NCBI RefSeq assembly: GCF_000988165.1
Contig: NW_020169343.1
Span: 1 to 34,183 of the forward strand
Direction of reading: 5' to 3'
DNA length: 34,183 bases
Source: Vairimorpha ceranae
Lineage: Eukaryota; Microsporidia; Nosematidae
The position numbers were made by a program, and so were the translations under genes. A model generated the notes under the pieces. That model did no database searches and was not told the DNA's origin. It worked only from the letters and a program-made list of their open reading frames with translations. Positions 1 to 10,199 of the stretch are shown piece after piece; the first letter of the stretch is position 1; every line of letters starts with the position of its first letter.

Positions 1-1
1 A

Positions 2-382
2 AATCTAAATGATGATAAACGATTCCGAATAATTATTTTTTTGCAAAATTTTTTTACTAAAGAGAAACTTTCTAAAATTTACTTTATGATGACGGCGGAG
101 AGTGAAGAAGTTAATAATTTGTTGCACGCTGTTATTTATAAAGAAGCTGAGGAGTATTTTAGTAATTATGAAAAGAGTGATACTATTAATATTGAATTTT
201 TTAACGATCTACAAAAATTTTTGAGTTTATGTTTAGGCCATAATAATATAACGTTATCTGAGTTTTATAGCATCTTACTTGAAAATTCACGATTTATATC
301 TATTTCGGGTAAAAAAACATTGTCACAATTATTTGAAAGTATGGAATTGCAAAATAATGTAGATGTTTGGAATAAAAAATAG
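2..382 (+). CDS. 3' end of an unassigned protein gene (5' cut by window edge)
   Basis: The frame is open from base 2 to a TAG at 380-382, so this is the last 126 residues of a longer protein. A TTG at 41 is not a credible start because the frame runs on upstream. The visible part is acidic and rich in Leu, Asn, Glu and Phe, with helical-looking stretches such as NNLLHAVIYKEAEEYFSNYE and no hydrophobic membrane segment. An AATAAA lies at the extreme 3' end, just before the stop, which fits the short 3' UTRs of microsporidia. I do not recognise the family. The absence of stops, in a window where transposon relics are full of them, suggests a real cellular gene. Confidence 0.6.
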   Translation, partial: NLNDDKRFRIIIFLQNFFTKEKLSKIYFMMTAESEEVNNLLHAVIYKEAEEYFSNYEKSDTINIEFFNDLQKFLSLCLGHNNITLSEFYSILLENSRFISISGKKTLSQLFESMELQNNVDVWNKK

Positions 383-789
383 GTAAGGTGTGTTTATTTG
401 TAAAAAAAAATGCAAAGGAAATGTTGCAAAAGTTAGAAATTGTCGATCTCAACAATTTGAAATCACATTGAAAGTTTAAATAGATGATTTTAATTAGTAA
501 ACTGGCTCTTTTATATATGTTAATTTCGCAAAAGTTTATTGTTTTTTGTTAGTTAGATTTCCTCTTATTGCACAATTTTTAATATACTTAAAAATATTTT
601 TTTTATCCTTAATTATCAATTTCCAAGCGTAAAAAAAAATTTTTTTTCAAAATTCTCAGCTGAATTGATGGGTTATCTATAAAATAATTATTAAAAAAAG
701 TAGTATGTACTTATTATAAAAGTTTAAGGTTAATATGAGGAATTTTTTCATAATTTTAGAAAAGTTATCTTTAGAAAACATATAAGTAC
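383..789. other. AT-rich spacer, nothing recognised
   Basis: About 400 bases of A+T-rich sequence between the first gene and the left terminal repeat of the LTR element. No open frame, RNA-like fold or repeat copy was seen. Confidence 0.5.
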
Positions 790-966
790 TTGGCATGATT
801 AGGGATCAATAATATAATAGAATATAGCATTAATTTTCCAAATAACCAGTCTTCATCATCAATATATTACAAATCTTCAATACCTTTCAAATTATAATGT
901 CTTTTTTTAATTAATCTTCAGTTTTCTAAACATACAAAATAAAAGTCGTCTGGACACAACATAATC
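790..966 (-). repeat. 3' LTR of the minus-strand element
   Basis: The segment AATATAATAGAATATAGCAT near 811 matches AATTTAATAGAATATAACAT near 3870. The similarity extends over about 45 bases and includes TACTTGG versus TACGTGA at the edge. Reading the minus strand, the LTR probably starts at a TGTTGTGTCC box near 966, just after a purine-rich AATGGGTAGGATG stretch that could be the polypurine tract. The 5' half of the repeat is too diverged to align by eye. Confidence 0.55.
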
Positions 967-1049
967 ATCCTACCCATTTCTAGAAATCTACCCTTAGTAT
1001 ATTTAAAATTTTCCTTTAAATTTGCTCTTTTTGCAAATCAAATTAATTA

Positions 1050-2900
1050 ATTTTTAGCACAATAATTCCTGCACCAGCTTCTAAATAAACTGGTTGCTAT
1101 ACTTACCTTGCGACTATTCTCAGATATTACCTTTATGATTTTATCCTTATTTGTCACTATAGGTTTAAGGCCTGGTCCTACATGGAAACTTAAATTATAA
1201 GTTCCAATAGCCTCATATACTTCTTCTCTAAACTCAAGTTTTTTTAGAATTTACCATGCAACATTCTAATTTTACACTTTACTCTTCCATCGCTTCTGTG
1301 TAATATTACACCGATCTTTCTGTATTTAATATTTAACGCTTAAATAGTTTCGTTATTTGCTCATCGCAAAATTTTCTTTCGTTATCTGTTACTATTTCTT
1401 CTAGCTTTTTTCCTTAAGCACAAAAATTTCTTTATGATATTTATTTATTGCATATTTACTTTCTAAATTAATTTTTACGATCTCTTAGTAAATTATTTAA
1501 TCGTTACTATAATAAAACCTTTTATTCTAAAAATAAATCATATCCCATTTTATTTTCTTTAAATACTTTGTTGTACTTACAAAATCAATATCTTCACTTG
1601 TTTTTCTATTATACTTTTGATACATTTCACATTTTAACAAAACTTTTTCAATTTGCTTTTTGACAACAATGTAATAGAATTATTTCTTTATTTCATAGTA
1701 TACACTTGTTTTGCCTCTATTTTTTTAGATTAACATTACAGTCTACAATAATCATTTCTTTTACTCTCTTTTGACAATATTCGTTCTTTTTCCTCATCAA
1801 ATAGCCAAAATTCTTGACCAATTATTATCTTAACAGATTTATTTCTTTTTTTCTCAAATTGTTTATTACATCTTCATTTATTGCCTTATTGTTAATTTCA
1901 TCTTCTTTAGTGTAAATTCTACCCGAAAAATCGGGAACAACCATTTTATCGAGCGCTCGATACTCAATCTCAAAATTTTGTATTTTTTAAACTCATGTAT
2001 TCATTCGGGCGTTTTAAAATCAAGCTTCTTTCTAGCTTTAGCCAAAACTTTACGATCCGTTTAAATTTTAAATTTCGTACTTCTAAACACAATTTCAAAT
2101 TTCGTAATATCTTAAAATCAAACATATGTCTCTTTCTCTGAAATACTATATCTAACTTCCTTCTTGTGATCTTTCCCGATGGTCATTGGACACGTATCCA
2201 ATCACCGCTATTATTCTTTTGTAACAGAACTGTGCCTATACCTATGCTACTTGTATCTGTCTATAATAATAATTCCTTAACATAATCTGCGATCTTTAAC
2301 CTTCCTTATTTTCTTAGTATTTCCTTCAGTTTATTAAATTCTTCATACATCTCGTCAGTCCGTATCCATTTATTATTCTTATCTTTTAAGCTATCTTTTT
2401 ATTTCACAATTGGTTCTGCACAACCTTTTATGAAATCCCTAAACCATCCAATCATTCCAAAAATCTCATTATATTAGACACATACGTCGATATAAAAAAC
2501 TCTAAGGCTTCCTTTTTTTCTCTATTCCAGATATTATTATATCATTCCCATTCAATGTGACACCTAAAAACTTCACTTCGTGTTGACAAAACTATATCTT
2601 ACTAACGTTTAGTTTCATATTATTACTACTTGGTCTTCTAAGCACCTCACTTATTAATTTATCATGTTGTTCAACATTTTTACTATACTTTACGATGTCG
2701 TTCATTTATATTTCAACACCTTTTCCCATCAAATCTCAAAAAATCCTATTCATAATCTTTTGAAATATCTACAAGCTGTTTTTATAATCTCTTTACCATA
2801 AAATTCCATTAATACACTTTCATTGAATTCAAAGCCGTCTTATGCTTAACGCTCCCTTATATCTCAATACTAAAGGACCCTTCATTTAGATCAAAAACAG
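1050..2900 (-). pseudogene. pol remnant: RT, RNase H, integrase
   Basis: In broken minus-strand frames the RT catalytic region reads MNDIVKYSKNVEQHDKL (about 2660-2705). This matches the family pattern YxDD followed by the ILVYSKTxEEH helix, but the Tyr codon has become a stop and the first Asp has become Asn. Downstream, VKFLGVTLNG (about 2555) is the RT thumb/connection. TDTSSIGIGTVLLQ (2220-2260) is the RNase H strand with its catalytic Asp. The last part near 1080-1560 resembles an integrase C-terminal half and is close in pattern to the fragment at 17100-18040. All enzymes are inactivated by stops. Confidence 0.7.
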
Positions 2901-3419
2901 TCATATACCTCTGAAAACATCTCAAAAATTAGCTAACTCAAATCATCTTTTTCAATAAAATAATTTAATGCTATAAAATTGCTTACTAACCTTATATTGC
3001 CATTTAGTTTAATCGTAGACCTTAAAAGATTTTTAAACCCCAAGTTCAATTCTCTATTCACTTTTTTAGCCATAAAATCCTTTACATGTTTTTTGCATCT
3101 TTTATTAAGGTCTGTGGATCAATTTGTCTCTTTTTATATAGCCAATTTCCTTCTTCCGTATTAATTTTACATTTTTCAAATGTTCAATATTTCACTTCTT
3201 CTTTACCAGTGCTAAAATTTCTAAAAAATTTCTTAATCTATAAATTAAAATTTAATCTTTTCTTTTAAAATTTTTTTTTGAACTTATTGTTCTTTCTTTT
3301 TAGATTAAAATAAATTCTAAGCCTTTTATTAAATTACCTATAACCTCTTTCTTAAATGGTCTCTGAGTTACCACTTTCTTCGAAATCATTATCAGGTTTA
3401 CTTTTGCTTTTATTTGCAA

Positions 3420-3888
3420 AAATCTTTTTTAGCTTTCCTCAAATAGCACATTTCCGCCTTGTGTCTGAACTTATCACAAAATAAACAATTTAAGCTATAA
3501 TTTTTCTTTATAGTCTTATTTTTTTCTTACATAGCCTATTAGACTGATATAATTAATCCTCTCTAACTTCAATAAACATAAAAAGCATTCTTCTCTTTTT
3601 CTTCTAGCTTATTCATTTTTTCGTAATAACTTTTCTCTAATTCTTCTTCTTCATTCAAATTCCTAACAATAAAAATTTTAAACACTTCGAAGTAAACTTG
3701 AATAACTTCTTCTTACACTCACCTTTGCACACTTGCTCCAACTCAATTCTATAAAACACAATATCAAATTCCTCTAATAATATTCTGTCCTCTTGGCCAC
3801 AGCCATAATTTGAAAATTTTCGGTTTAGTATCGCCACCAAAATGTACGTGAAATAATTGGGATTCAATAATTTAATAGAATATAACAT
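3420..3888 (-). pseudogene. gag remnant with CCHC zinc knuckle
   Basis: The minus strand at 3446-3487 encodes CLFCDKFRHKAEMC, an exact C-x2-C-x4-H-x4-C retroviral-type zinc knuckle of the nucleocapsid part of Gag, which binds the element's RNA. An open stretch without an ATG start at 3655-3888 upstream is acidic and Lys-rich and may be part of the same gag. It sits between the 5' LTR and the RT relic, where gag belongs. Stops and frameshifts separate the pieces, so no functional Gag can be made. Confidence 0.6.
3822..3839 (-). other. Candidate primer binding site
   Basis: On the minus strand, TGGTGGCGATACTAAACC lies three bases after the LTR end CA. It starts with TGG, as expected for pairing with a tRNA 3' CCA end. 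The complementary tRNA strand would end TAGTATCGCCACCA. That string also resembles the D-arm/anticodon stem of tRNA-Asp, so priming by an internal tRNA end is an alternative. This rests on position and the TGG only. Confidence 0.35.
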
Positions 3889-4010
3889 AAATCATAGAAA
3901 GTAAATAAATATTTAAAAAATTCTAATTTTAAAAAAATGTTTGTTTTTAAGCTAGAAAAATTTTCTTCAAAAGTGTTAATATAACAATTGTTCTTTTATT
4001 TTTAAATTTG
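3843..4010 (-). repeat. 5' LTR of the minus-strand element
   Basis: This is the counterpart of the repeat at 790-966, with the best match at 3845-3895. On the minus strand it ends in CA at 3844-3843. It is followed after three bases by TGG at 3839, the usual layout of LTR end, short gap and primer binding site. The upstream limit near 4010 is a guess from the length of the other copy. Confidence 0.5.
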
Positions 4011-4429
4011 ATTAAATAAGCGCACATTTAATGCACAAAAAAATAATTTTCTTAAGTACAAAAGTTTTACAAAACTATCTAAGTAAAAAGTACTTTGTCT
4101 TTGTGTAGTCGTATTATTATTAGCGGCAGAAAATTCCTATTTCTTCTCTCAACCTTTTTAACAACCATATTTCTCGTAAATCCATCCATCAACCGCACAC
4201 ATAGCTTATACACCATTAATCTATGTTTTCGACAGTATTTTTTAATCCTACCAAATTCTAATTCGTTAACTTAAGCGACTTTTTTATAAAGTTCTCTATA
4301 CATAAAATATCTAAATATTTATCTATTGTTGCAAGCCATAGCCGCACATAATATTATTATTACAATTTAGAAGTTTATATTTTCTTATTTGAACTTTTAA
4401 GTAAAAACCTATATTTAAATGTTTTTGTA

Positions 4430-4490
4430 CTGAATCGAACCTGCAGATGTTTTACATGTAACAAGATGAACCAAACTGCGACACTTGCCA
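4430..4490 (-). other. tRNA-like segment with B-box
   Basis: The minus strand has CGCAGTTTGGTTC (A-box-like) and, about 45 bases on, GGTTCGATTC (4441-4432), the T-loop/B-box of a tRNA. The expected T-stem and acceptor stem do not form, so this is not a working tRNA as read. It lies inside the upstream region shared with integrase copy C and may be part of that element. Confidence 0.25.
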
Positions 4491-5821
4491 CATATATTTT
4501 GTTAAAATTTTAAATAAATTATTTTACAAGTGGGAATTTGTTGAATAAAGGTAGGCTGCAAAATATTTTAAATTCTGCAATATATTTAAGAACAAAAAAA
4601 AAATTTTTAAAATTCTTTATTTTTAGCCCTTAATAGTATCAGTTATAAATGATAAGGAGGAATGTGATGCAATAATGGCCATCCTTTCAAAACTGCCATT
4701 TGAGACGGATTTGGGTAGATACCAAGTATTTAGGCTTCGCAAGAAGGCGGAACACTTTCTTGTACTTAGTGATACGCTCTACTTAAATGTTAGAGAAGGA
4801 CTGCACAAAAAAGTGTTCTACAAGACCCGGGTCGATATTATGGCATTAGAGGTTAAAAGACCTCATGATACTAACCATTACGGCCATAATAGGATGTATG
4901 AATTATGCAAGGATTATTTCTTTACCATACCCAGAACTATTGTGAGAGATGTTGTTGCAAGCTGTGATACTTGTAAAACATTACAGCCTTTAAAGCAGAA
5001 AGAGCCATTTAAGCGTGTTACGGCCACCTATCATTATGAATACATTATGATAGACTTAATCGACCTAAGAGTTATAAAACAACAAACCTAAGTTTTTGTT
5101 GGATACTTAATGTGACTGACCTTTATTCAAAATTTGAAAAGGCTTATCCAAGTAAATCTAAAGTAGCTTTGGAAGTTAGTAATGCATTAGAATCACTTTT
5201 TCTGACTTTTGGTCCACCAAATGTTTTACAATGTGACAATGGAAAGGAATTTTCTAATTTTGTGATTAACGATCTTTGTGCTCGATTTAATGTAAAGTTG
5301 ATTCATGGCAGAGTTAGACACCCGCAACCACAAGGTCAAATTGAACGTTCTAATCAAACATTAACGAGAGCCATAGCTAAACAAATGGATGCCAAAGATG
5401 AAAACGTAAAGGAAGCATGTTGGATAAAGTATATTGATCTTGTTGTATGCGCAAAGGGTTTAATACAGTCCTTAGTACTAAAAATGGTGGTTTTATATAT
5501 TCTGATTTAGAAACAGATTCATTCAAAGAAAAAAAATTATAAATAAGTTGTAAGTGAAGTTGAAGTAAGTATATGTGCTAGGTATCTTGCAAGAATGGAT
5601 AAAAAGCGGTTCATAATTCTGTGTATAACTTTAATGTAGGTGAACATGTTTTTCTAAAAAAAGACTTTGATACTAACAAAGAAAACAAACGCTTAAAATT
5701 TGACCCATTTTTTCATCCCGCAGCTATAATAAAAAAAATTCTCTGAGAATCGACTACTAATTGATCATGGAGATAGAACTGAGATAGTATCTATGGCCAA
5801 CGTAATAAAAAAAAACAATTA
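4440..5821 (+). mobile_element. Stand-alone gypsy-type integrase element, copy A
   Basis: A single transposase-like gene with no RT or gag beside it. Its 5' non-coding part (about 4440-4620) is similar to the sequence before copy C (23225-23400), for example ACTTGCCACATATAT versus ACTTGCTATATATAT and TTGAATAAAGGTAGGCTG versus TTGAATAAAGATGGGTTG. Conservation of this upstream region in two copies shows that the mobile unit extends beyond the coding part. Whether it is a Ginger-type DNA transposon (gypsy-integrase-like transposase) or a 5'-truncated LTR element is not settled. The end near 5821 is the last recognisable coding triplet. Confidence 0.65.
4650..5821 (+). pseudogene. Integrase/transposase of copy A (frameshifted)
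   Basis: Domains in order: a zinc-binding H-H-C-C region (about 4862-4976, with HDTNHYGH then CDTC), the RNase H-fold core, and a C-terminal tail with VGEHVFLKKDFDTN (about 5635-5690). The catalytic triad is intact: Asp at 5053-5055 (MIDLIDL), Asp at 5235-5237 (CDNGKEF) and Glu at 5343-5345 (QGQIERSN), with exactly 35 residues between the last two (D35E). The reading frame breaks near 5070-5095 and again near 5450-5510, so it is a pseudogene. The enzyme family joins element DNA ends to target DNA in the nucleus. The tail matches that of copy B (KDFDTN then Lys-rich then KLD/KFD). Confidence 0.75.
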
Positions 5822-6082
5822 AACGGTGTTTATTTTAGTGCTTAAAAATTGCTACAATTTATATAATTTCCTTACTTTATTTTTGAAAAAAGTATTTTAT
5901 GTCATCTAAATACAAAATTTAATGGTAGCAATATCGCAATACAAATATTTTAAACTTTGGATACAGCAATACCTCTGCACAAACCTATAAAAGGTATTTT
6001 TATCTTATTTTACAACTTAACTTTTTGTAAGCCTAGTAAATTGCAGCGTTTAAAATATCTCATTTTCGATATAAAAAGATTC
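5822..6082. other. AT-rich spacer with a short inverted repeat
   Basis: Between integrase copy A and the GC-rich island. It contains ATTGCTAC (near 5850) and GTAGCAAT (near 5925), an 8-bp inverted repeat that could mark the 3' edge of copy A. Nothing else was recognised. Confidence 0.3.
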
Positions 6083-6138
6083 TGTCGGGAATCGAACCAT
6101 GTGTGGCTGTGGCTCGGGTGCGAGTTGTGCTCGCGACA
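6083..6138 (-). ncRNA. GC-rich structured island, tRNA-like 3' half
   Basis: These 56 bases are 61% G+C in surroundings of roughly 20% G+C. On the plus strand GCGAG (6120-6124) and CTCGC (6130-6134) form a perfect 5-bp hairpin with a 5-base loop, and TGTC (6083-6086) pairs with GACA (6135-6138) to close the unit. On the minus strand GGTTCGATTCC (6098-6088) is a perfect Pol III B-box. A standard cloverleaf cannot be folded: the T-stem has only two pairs and the unit is too short. It could be a tRNA relic, a small structured RNA or a transposon end. Confidence 0.35.
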
Positions 6139-6180
6139 ATTATTAAATACAAAGATAAATATTTTTATTCTTACAAAAAT

Positions 6181-7808
6181 TTAATTACTTAAAAACTTTT
6201 TTATAAAATCTTTATCTTCCAATAAATCATTCAAAGCCGTTTTAACCAAACAATAATATTCCTTAAACGAATCGTTAAAGCCTTTATAGAATATATTCAG
6301 TTTTTTCATTAAGCCATAATATATATTACAAATATTAACAACGGTGGTTTCGAAACGACTTACAAATTCTATACAAATATCCTTTACTTCTAATAACTTA
6401 TAATAATTTTCAAGTAGCACAAAACTTTTTTCTTTGTTACTTTCACATTCATCAATATATATTTCTAATTCAAAATAAATAATGATGTAAAAATAAATGT
6501 AATAAAAAGATGTCCCGTCTTTTAGTCCTATGTTCATTATAGAATTTACTATTTTCGTAATGTAAAATTCATTTAAGATTTCAAAAACAAAATCTTGATC
6601 TATACTTGAATTACAATCCAAAAACCAATTAATATCTGATCTTTTAATAATGCCTATGGAAAAAAGCACTTCTAAAAGTAAAATTTTTTTAGCTGATAGC
6701 CCAGAGTAAAGTATTCTTTTTACTAAACACGTAAAAAGTTGTTTAGTGAAAAGAGAAAATACTGTAAATATTTTGGTTTCAAAATGATTACAATATATTG
6801 ATAATAACCGTAATACTAACTGTTGAAAATCTTTTAAAATGGCAATATCTATATGAATATCACCTGCTTCGTTACATCAACCTTATAGATAATTTTTTCT
6901 TGAAAGAATAAACTTTTTATGGTATTCGTAACGAAAACTTCGTTTACATCAAACTTATTGATTATTTTTTCATGAAATACTATATTTTTTTCAGTAATCG
7001 TAAAAAAATTTTCATCCTTAAAATAAAATTCATTTTCTAATGAGAAATAACATTTTATTTTAAAAATAAAATTATTATAATACAAAGATTTAGCATAGTC
7101 AAAGTTGATCAAAAAATTATAAACTGGTTCCCAGTTGTCCTTATACAATAATTTTATCTTTTTTTTTATAAAATCACAACAATCAAGCTGTTCTGAATCA
7201 ATTAAAAACATATATCCTGCTTTATTATCGTTTGTAATACGAAAATCAAATTTTCTAGGATTCCAATTATCCGCTGCAATAAGATCGCAATATGGATCAA
7301 TACATCGTTTGTTTTTATGAAAACATATATGATCAAAATAATGTGTTTCGTAAAAAAACTTTGGACCTTCATTTCGTTCAGAAAGTCGATTCAAAAGGTC
7401 AGTTAAAATAAGTGGACTATTTAAAGTTGTACAAATATTAAAAAAATTGGAACCACTGCTTAAAAAAACTCTTTCAACATTGAAACTTTTAAAAAAATTG
7501 AAAATATTGAATAAATTTGGATCATCTATATCCGAGTTATTGACGGTATAAGTATAATTATGATTGGTTTTGCAATTCTCATAAACATGACAAATCATAA
7601 TGTTTATATTGTTAATAACAACATCTTCGTTTGTAACATAAGCGTATAAATCTTTAATAGCATTTTCAAGGGCAATAAAATCTTTATCTTTAACTTTTTT
7701 GCAAACTAAAGAAATAATTTGTTCTCTTATATTTCTAGTCATCAGATAATCATCATGATTATTACTTGCCATGATAAGTTTTAAAATTTTAATCATAATA
7801 ACTAGCAT
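6181..7808 (-). pseudogene. Unassigned gene split by one frameshift
   Basis: The minus strand from ATG at 7808 is open to a stop at 6849. A second frame is open from 6876 to the stop at 6181 and has no start of its own (only a GTG at 6669). The two overlap by 28 bases and differ by one base, as expected if a single base had been lost from a gene of about 540 codons. The N-terminus MLVIMIKILKLIMASNN is signal-peptide-like. The rest is rich in Asn, Phe, Ile and Tyr, with conserved-looking Cys residues (CFHKNKRCIDPYCD). CCC at 7815-7813 and AAATTT at 7832-7827 precede the ATG, as in the two intact genes here. It may be a recent pseudogene or a sequencing error. No family recognised. Confidence 0.65.
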
Positions 7809-7834
7809 CGATGGGTACAACCAAAAAAATTTAT
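7806..7834 (-). promoter_or_regulatory. AAATTT box plus CCC start motif
   Basis: On the minus strand ATAAATTT (about 7834-7827) is followed by GTACCCATCG and the ATG at 7808. The CCC lies five bases before the ATG. This is the microsporidian AAATTT-like/CCC-like arrangement and supports 7808 as the start rather than the in-frame TTG at 7820. Confidence 0.5.
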
Positions 7835-7849
7835 TTAAAGAATAAAAAT

Positions 7850-8603
7850 CAAATATATTTAATTATACTTTTAAATAACTAAAAATTTAATTTAAAACCT
7901 TTAAAGAATTAAAAAATAAGATAATTTTATATAAAAAAATAATAAATTTTACAATTTTAATAAGCTCCTTCAATATTCTTTGATTTTTTTGAATTGAAGT
8001 AAAATTAAAAAAGTATATATAAATTTAAAGACCTACAAGAAACGTAATAAAAATAATAATTTAAATTGTTATCAAAAATCAAGCCTTTATTAAACATTTT
8101 AATTAATTGCATTTTTCTTTTTTGTAAAATAGATTGAATACTGCAGACAATCATGAATTTTATTATTTGCTCTATGTAAATATTTTTATTTATTTTTAAA
8201 TTATTAAAAAAAAGAAAAACTAGAAAGTGTAATAGATATATTATGAGATAAATTTATTTATGCAAATATATAATATAAGGAACTTTTACTTAACACAGAT
8301 ATAAAGTTATATTTACTGATAATTTACTAAGATAGAAATTCTTATTTTGCATCTTAAATCCTTTTTAGCAATCTATTAAAACTTATTAAATGTATAGCCA
8401 AAAAATAACGATGGTTTAGTCGGTGTAACTTTTTAAAATAATTTTTTATCCCTTATTTAATGTAAAAAAAATGTTAAAAGTTAAAGAGCAAATGTTTTGT
8501 ATGTAAATGAATAAATAAAAATGTTTAAACAAACAAATTTTAATCTAATATTTATTTATTTATTTCAATAACATTTTACTTTTAAGTTAATAAAAAATCA
8601 TTA
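7850..8603. other. AT-rich spacer, nothing recognised
   Basis: Very A+T-rich sequence upstream of the split gene with many homopolymer runs and stops in all frames. No repeat copy or coding signature seen. Confidence 0.5.
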
Positions 8604-8851
8604 AACAATTAAATTTTTTGAAAACAGCCTAATTATAACGTACTAAAGATATTGTATTTTATATAAACTAAAAAAAATTGATACAACCTAACTTTAAAAT
8701 ATAGACTTGTTCAATATGATAAAAAATTTGTTGAACAACTTAATTTTTTGAGAACAGCCTAATAATAACGTACTAAAGCTATTGTATTTAATGTTGAACT
8801 AAAAAAAGCTTATACAACCCAATCTAAAAATAAGAACTTGTTCAATATGAT
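8604..8851. repeat. Tandem duplication, 130-bp period
   Basis: Two copies, 8604-8720 and 8734-8851, with the same start (AACAA(T/C)T) and the same end (CTTGTTCAATATGAT). Shared blocks include GAACAGCCTAATAATAACGT versus AAACAGCCTAATTATAACGT and GTACTAAAGATATTGTATT versus GTACTAAAGCTATTGTATT. The copies differ at about one base in six, so the duplication is old or the array is a remnant of a longer satellite. Neither copy is coding. Confidence 0.85.
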
Positions 8852-9179
8852 GAGGATAGCAGAATAACCTCATTTAATATTTAATCAATTTTATGTCACA
8901 CAAACAAGCATGCTAATACAGTTGTAACTAAATAAACTACCGCATTTAAACTATACAATATTGTTTTAATTAAATTAAAAAGTAGTAGATCATTAACTAT
9001 TAATCTTTATTAGAATAGTAACCTATAAATATAAATTTACTTTATATTAATAATTAAATATGGTAAAAAAGTAAATACATGTAGATACGATTAATAGAAT
9101 CAGTAAGTAATTTTAACAGAATAAAAATCAAAGGACCAACCAATTCTTTTAGAATAGCAGAATAATAACTTATAATGTT

Positions 9180-9420
9180 GTGGTTCCTCACTTTATTTTA
9201 TTTAATAAAAAAAATTTTTATTTTTGGGCAAATAAAAATCCAAAAAGAAGGGTATACTGTTTAACAAAAAGTTTTAGAATCTTAAAAAGAGAACTTACAA
9301 GATGTCTAAATAAATTATTTTGGAAAATACGTTTTATTTACTCATTATTAAAACAACAGTTTTGTTACGTCTGCTTCACCCGAGGTTATACCAAATGTTT
9401 AATAAAATTTATTTAAAATA
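9180..9420 (+). repeat. Dispersed repeat copy 1, with 78-codon frame
   Basis: This stretch and 22550-22800 (minus) are diverged copies of one sequence. At DNA level CAACAGTTTTGTTACG matches CAACAGTTTCGTTACG and ACCCGAGG matches GCCCGAGG. The translations share KSFRILKREL versus KHRILKERFK, and SLLKQQFCY versus SLLEQQFRY. Both keep an open frame but neither starts with ATG (GTG here). This suggests a relic of a repeated coding element, perhaps part of an unidentified transposase. Function not recognised. Confidence 0.6.
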
Positions 9421-9580
9421 ACTAAATATGGTTAAACAACAAATTTTATATAAAAACAAACTAAAAAACGCAAAGTGGATTTTTTATAAAAATAAAAAAT
9501 CTGTTCACAAATAAACTTTCTTGAAGGATAAGAATTATTAGTTATAGTATTAGATTGTATGTAAAATAACTAAATATGGT
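9415..9580. repeat. Repeated box AAAATAACTAAATATGGT
   Basis: An exact 18-base string occurs at 9415-9432 and 9563-9580, 148 bases apart, and a looser match (TAATTAAATATGGTAAA) lies near 9051-9067. The sequence after the first and third copies shares further short blocks (AAATA, then ATGTAGATA). It is probably the remains of a degenerate tandem or of element ends. Confidence 0.5.
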
Positions 9581-10199
9581 AACACAGCAATAAATAAACA
9601 GGTATTTTTGATATATGTAGATAAATTGTTATGGTTAATAAAAAAGCAGTGTCTATCTCATTTTTATAAACTTTTCAGAAATCGAAAAACTATATTTATC
9701 TAAATTTATATTTAATTAACAAAAAAATTTAAATACGGAACATTTTAGATATACGGAGACTTTAAATATGTAAAGTTATTTTTTGATTAGTAAATAAAAA
9801 GTAGGTGGACAATTCAGTTATTGACATTATTAAAATAAATACATAACAGTGGGGGCAATTTGTTTTTTCCCCTACATGTCAATGATATTATTCTCCTGAT
9901 GGGGTTAAAGACATCTCCTGTCTAAATTAAAGGCACTATAAAAGATATTATCAATTTTTTTTATTATTTAGAATTTAATGATCAAAGTATTACCTTAATA
10001 TATGTTTCTAAACTGTTTTTTAATTAAAAAATTATTTATTCCTAACGAGTTTATAATCCCCTTTATAAATTTTTTAAAATTTCAGTTTAAGTCTTATACT
10101 TGTAAGCTTTAAAAAATTTTATCCTGCATTTTTTTCAATTTATTCCACCCCCTTTATGAAAAAAAAATGCGAAGACAAAATTTAAGAATCAAAACAAAA
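9581..10199. other. AT-rich spacer with CCCC-containing boxes
   Basis: No coding signature. Two related boxes, ATAATCCCCTTTATAA near 10052 and CCACCCCCTTTATG near 10145, lie just ahead of the pogo-type transposase relic. The second resembles the right-hand hairpin at 14674-14711 in inverted orientation and may be the left terminal inverted repeat of that element. Confidence 0.35.

Larger units (their letters stand above)
790..4010 (-). mobile_element. Decayed Ty3-type LTR retrotransposon, minus strand
   Basis: Read on the minus strand, this carries the expected order of an LTR element in broken frames: a gag zinc knuckle (3446-3487), reverse transcriptase around the catalytic box (2697-2705), the RT-to-RNase H connection (about 2450-2620), RNase H (about 2080-2265, with TDTSSIGIGTVLLQ) and an integrase tail (about 1080-1560, with a VYEAIGTYNLSFH segment). 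Similar sequence at 795-840 and 3845-3895, in the same orientation, marks the two LTRs. There are many stops and frameshifts, and even the Tyr of the RT catalytic box is a stop codon, so it is dead. At about 3.2 kb it is shorter than a normal Ty3 element, so internal deletion is likely. The exact outer limits are uncertain. Confidence 0.8.

Noticed and set aside
2979..3268. Two hydrophobic-looking plus-strand frames
   Set aside because: They are antisense to the LTR-element pol relic. Hydrophobicity arises from T-rich sequence.
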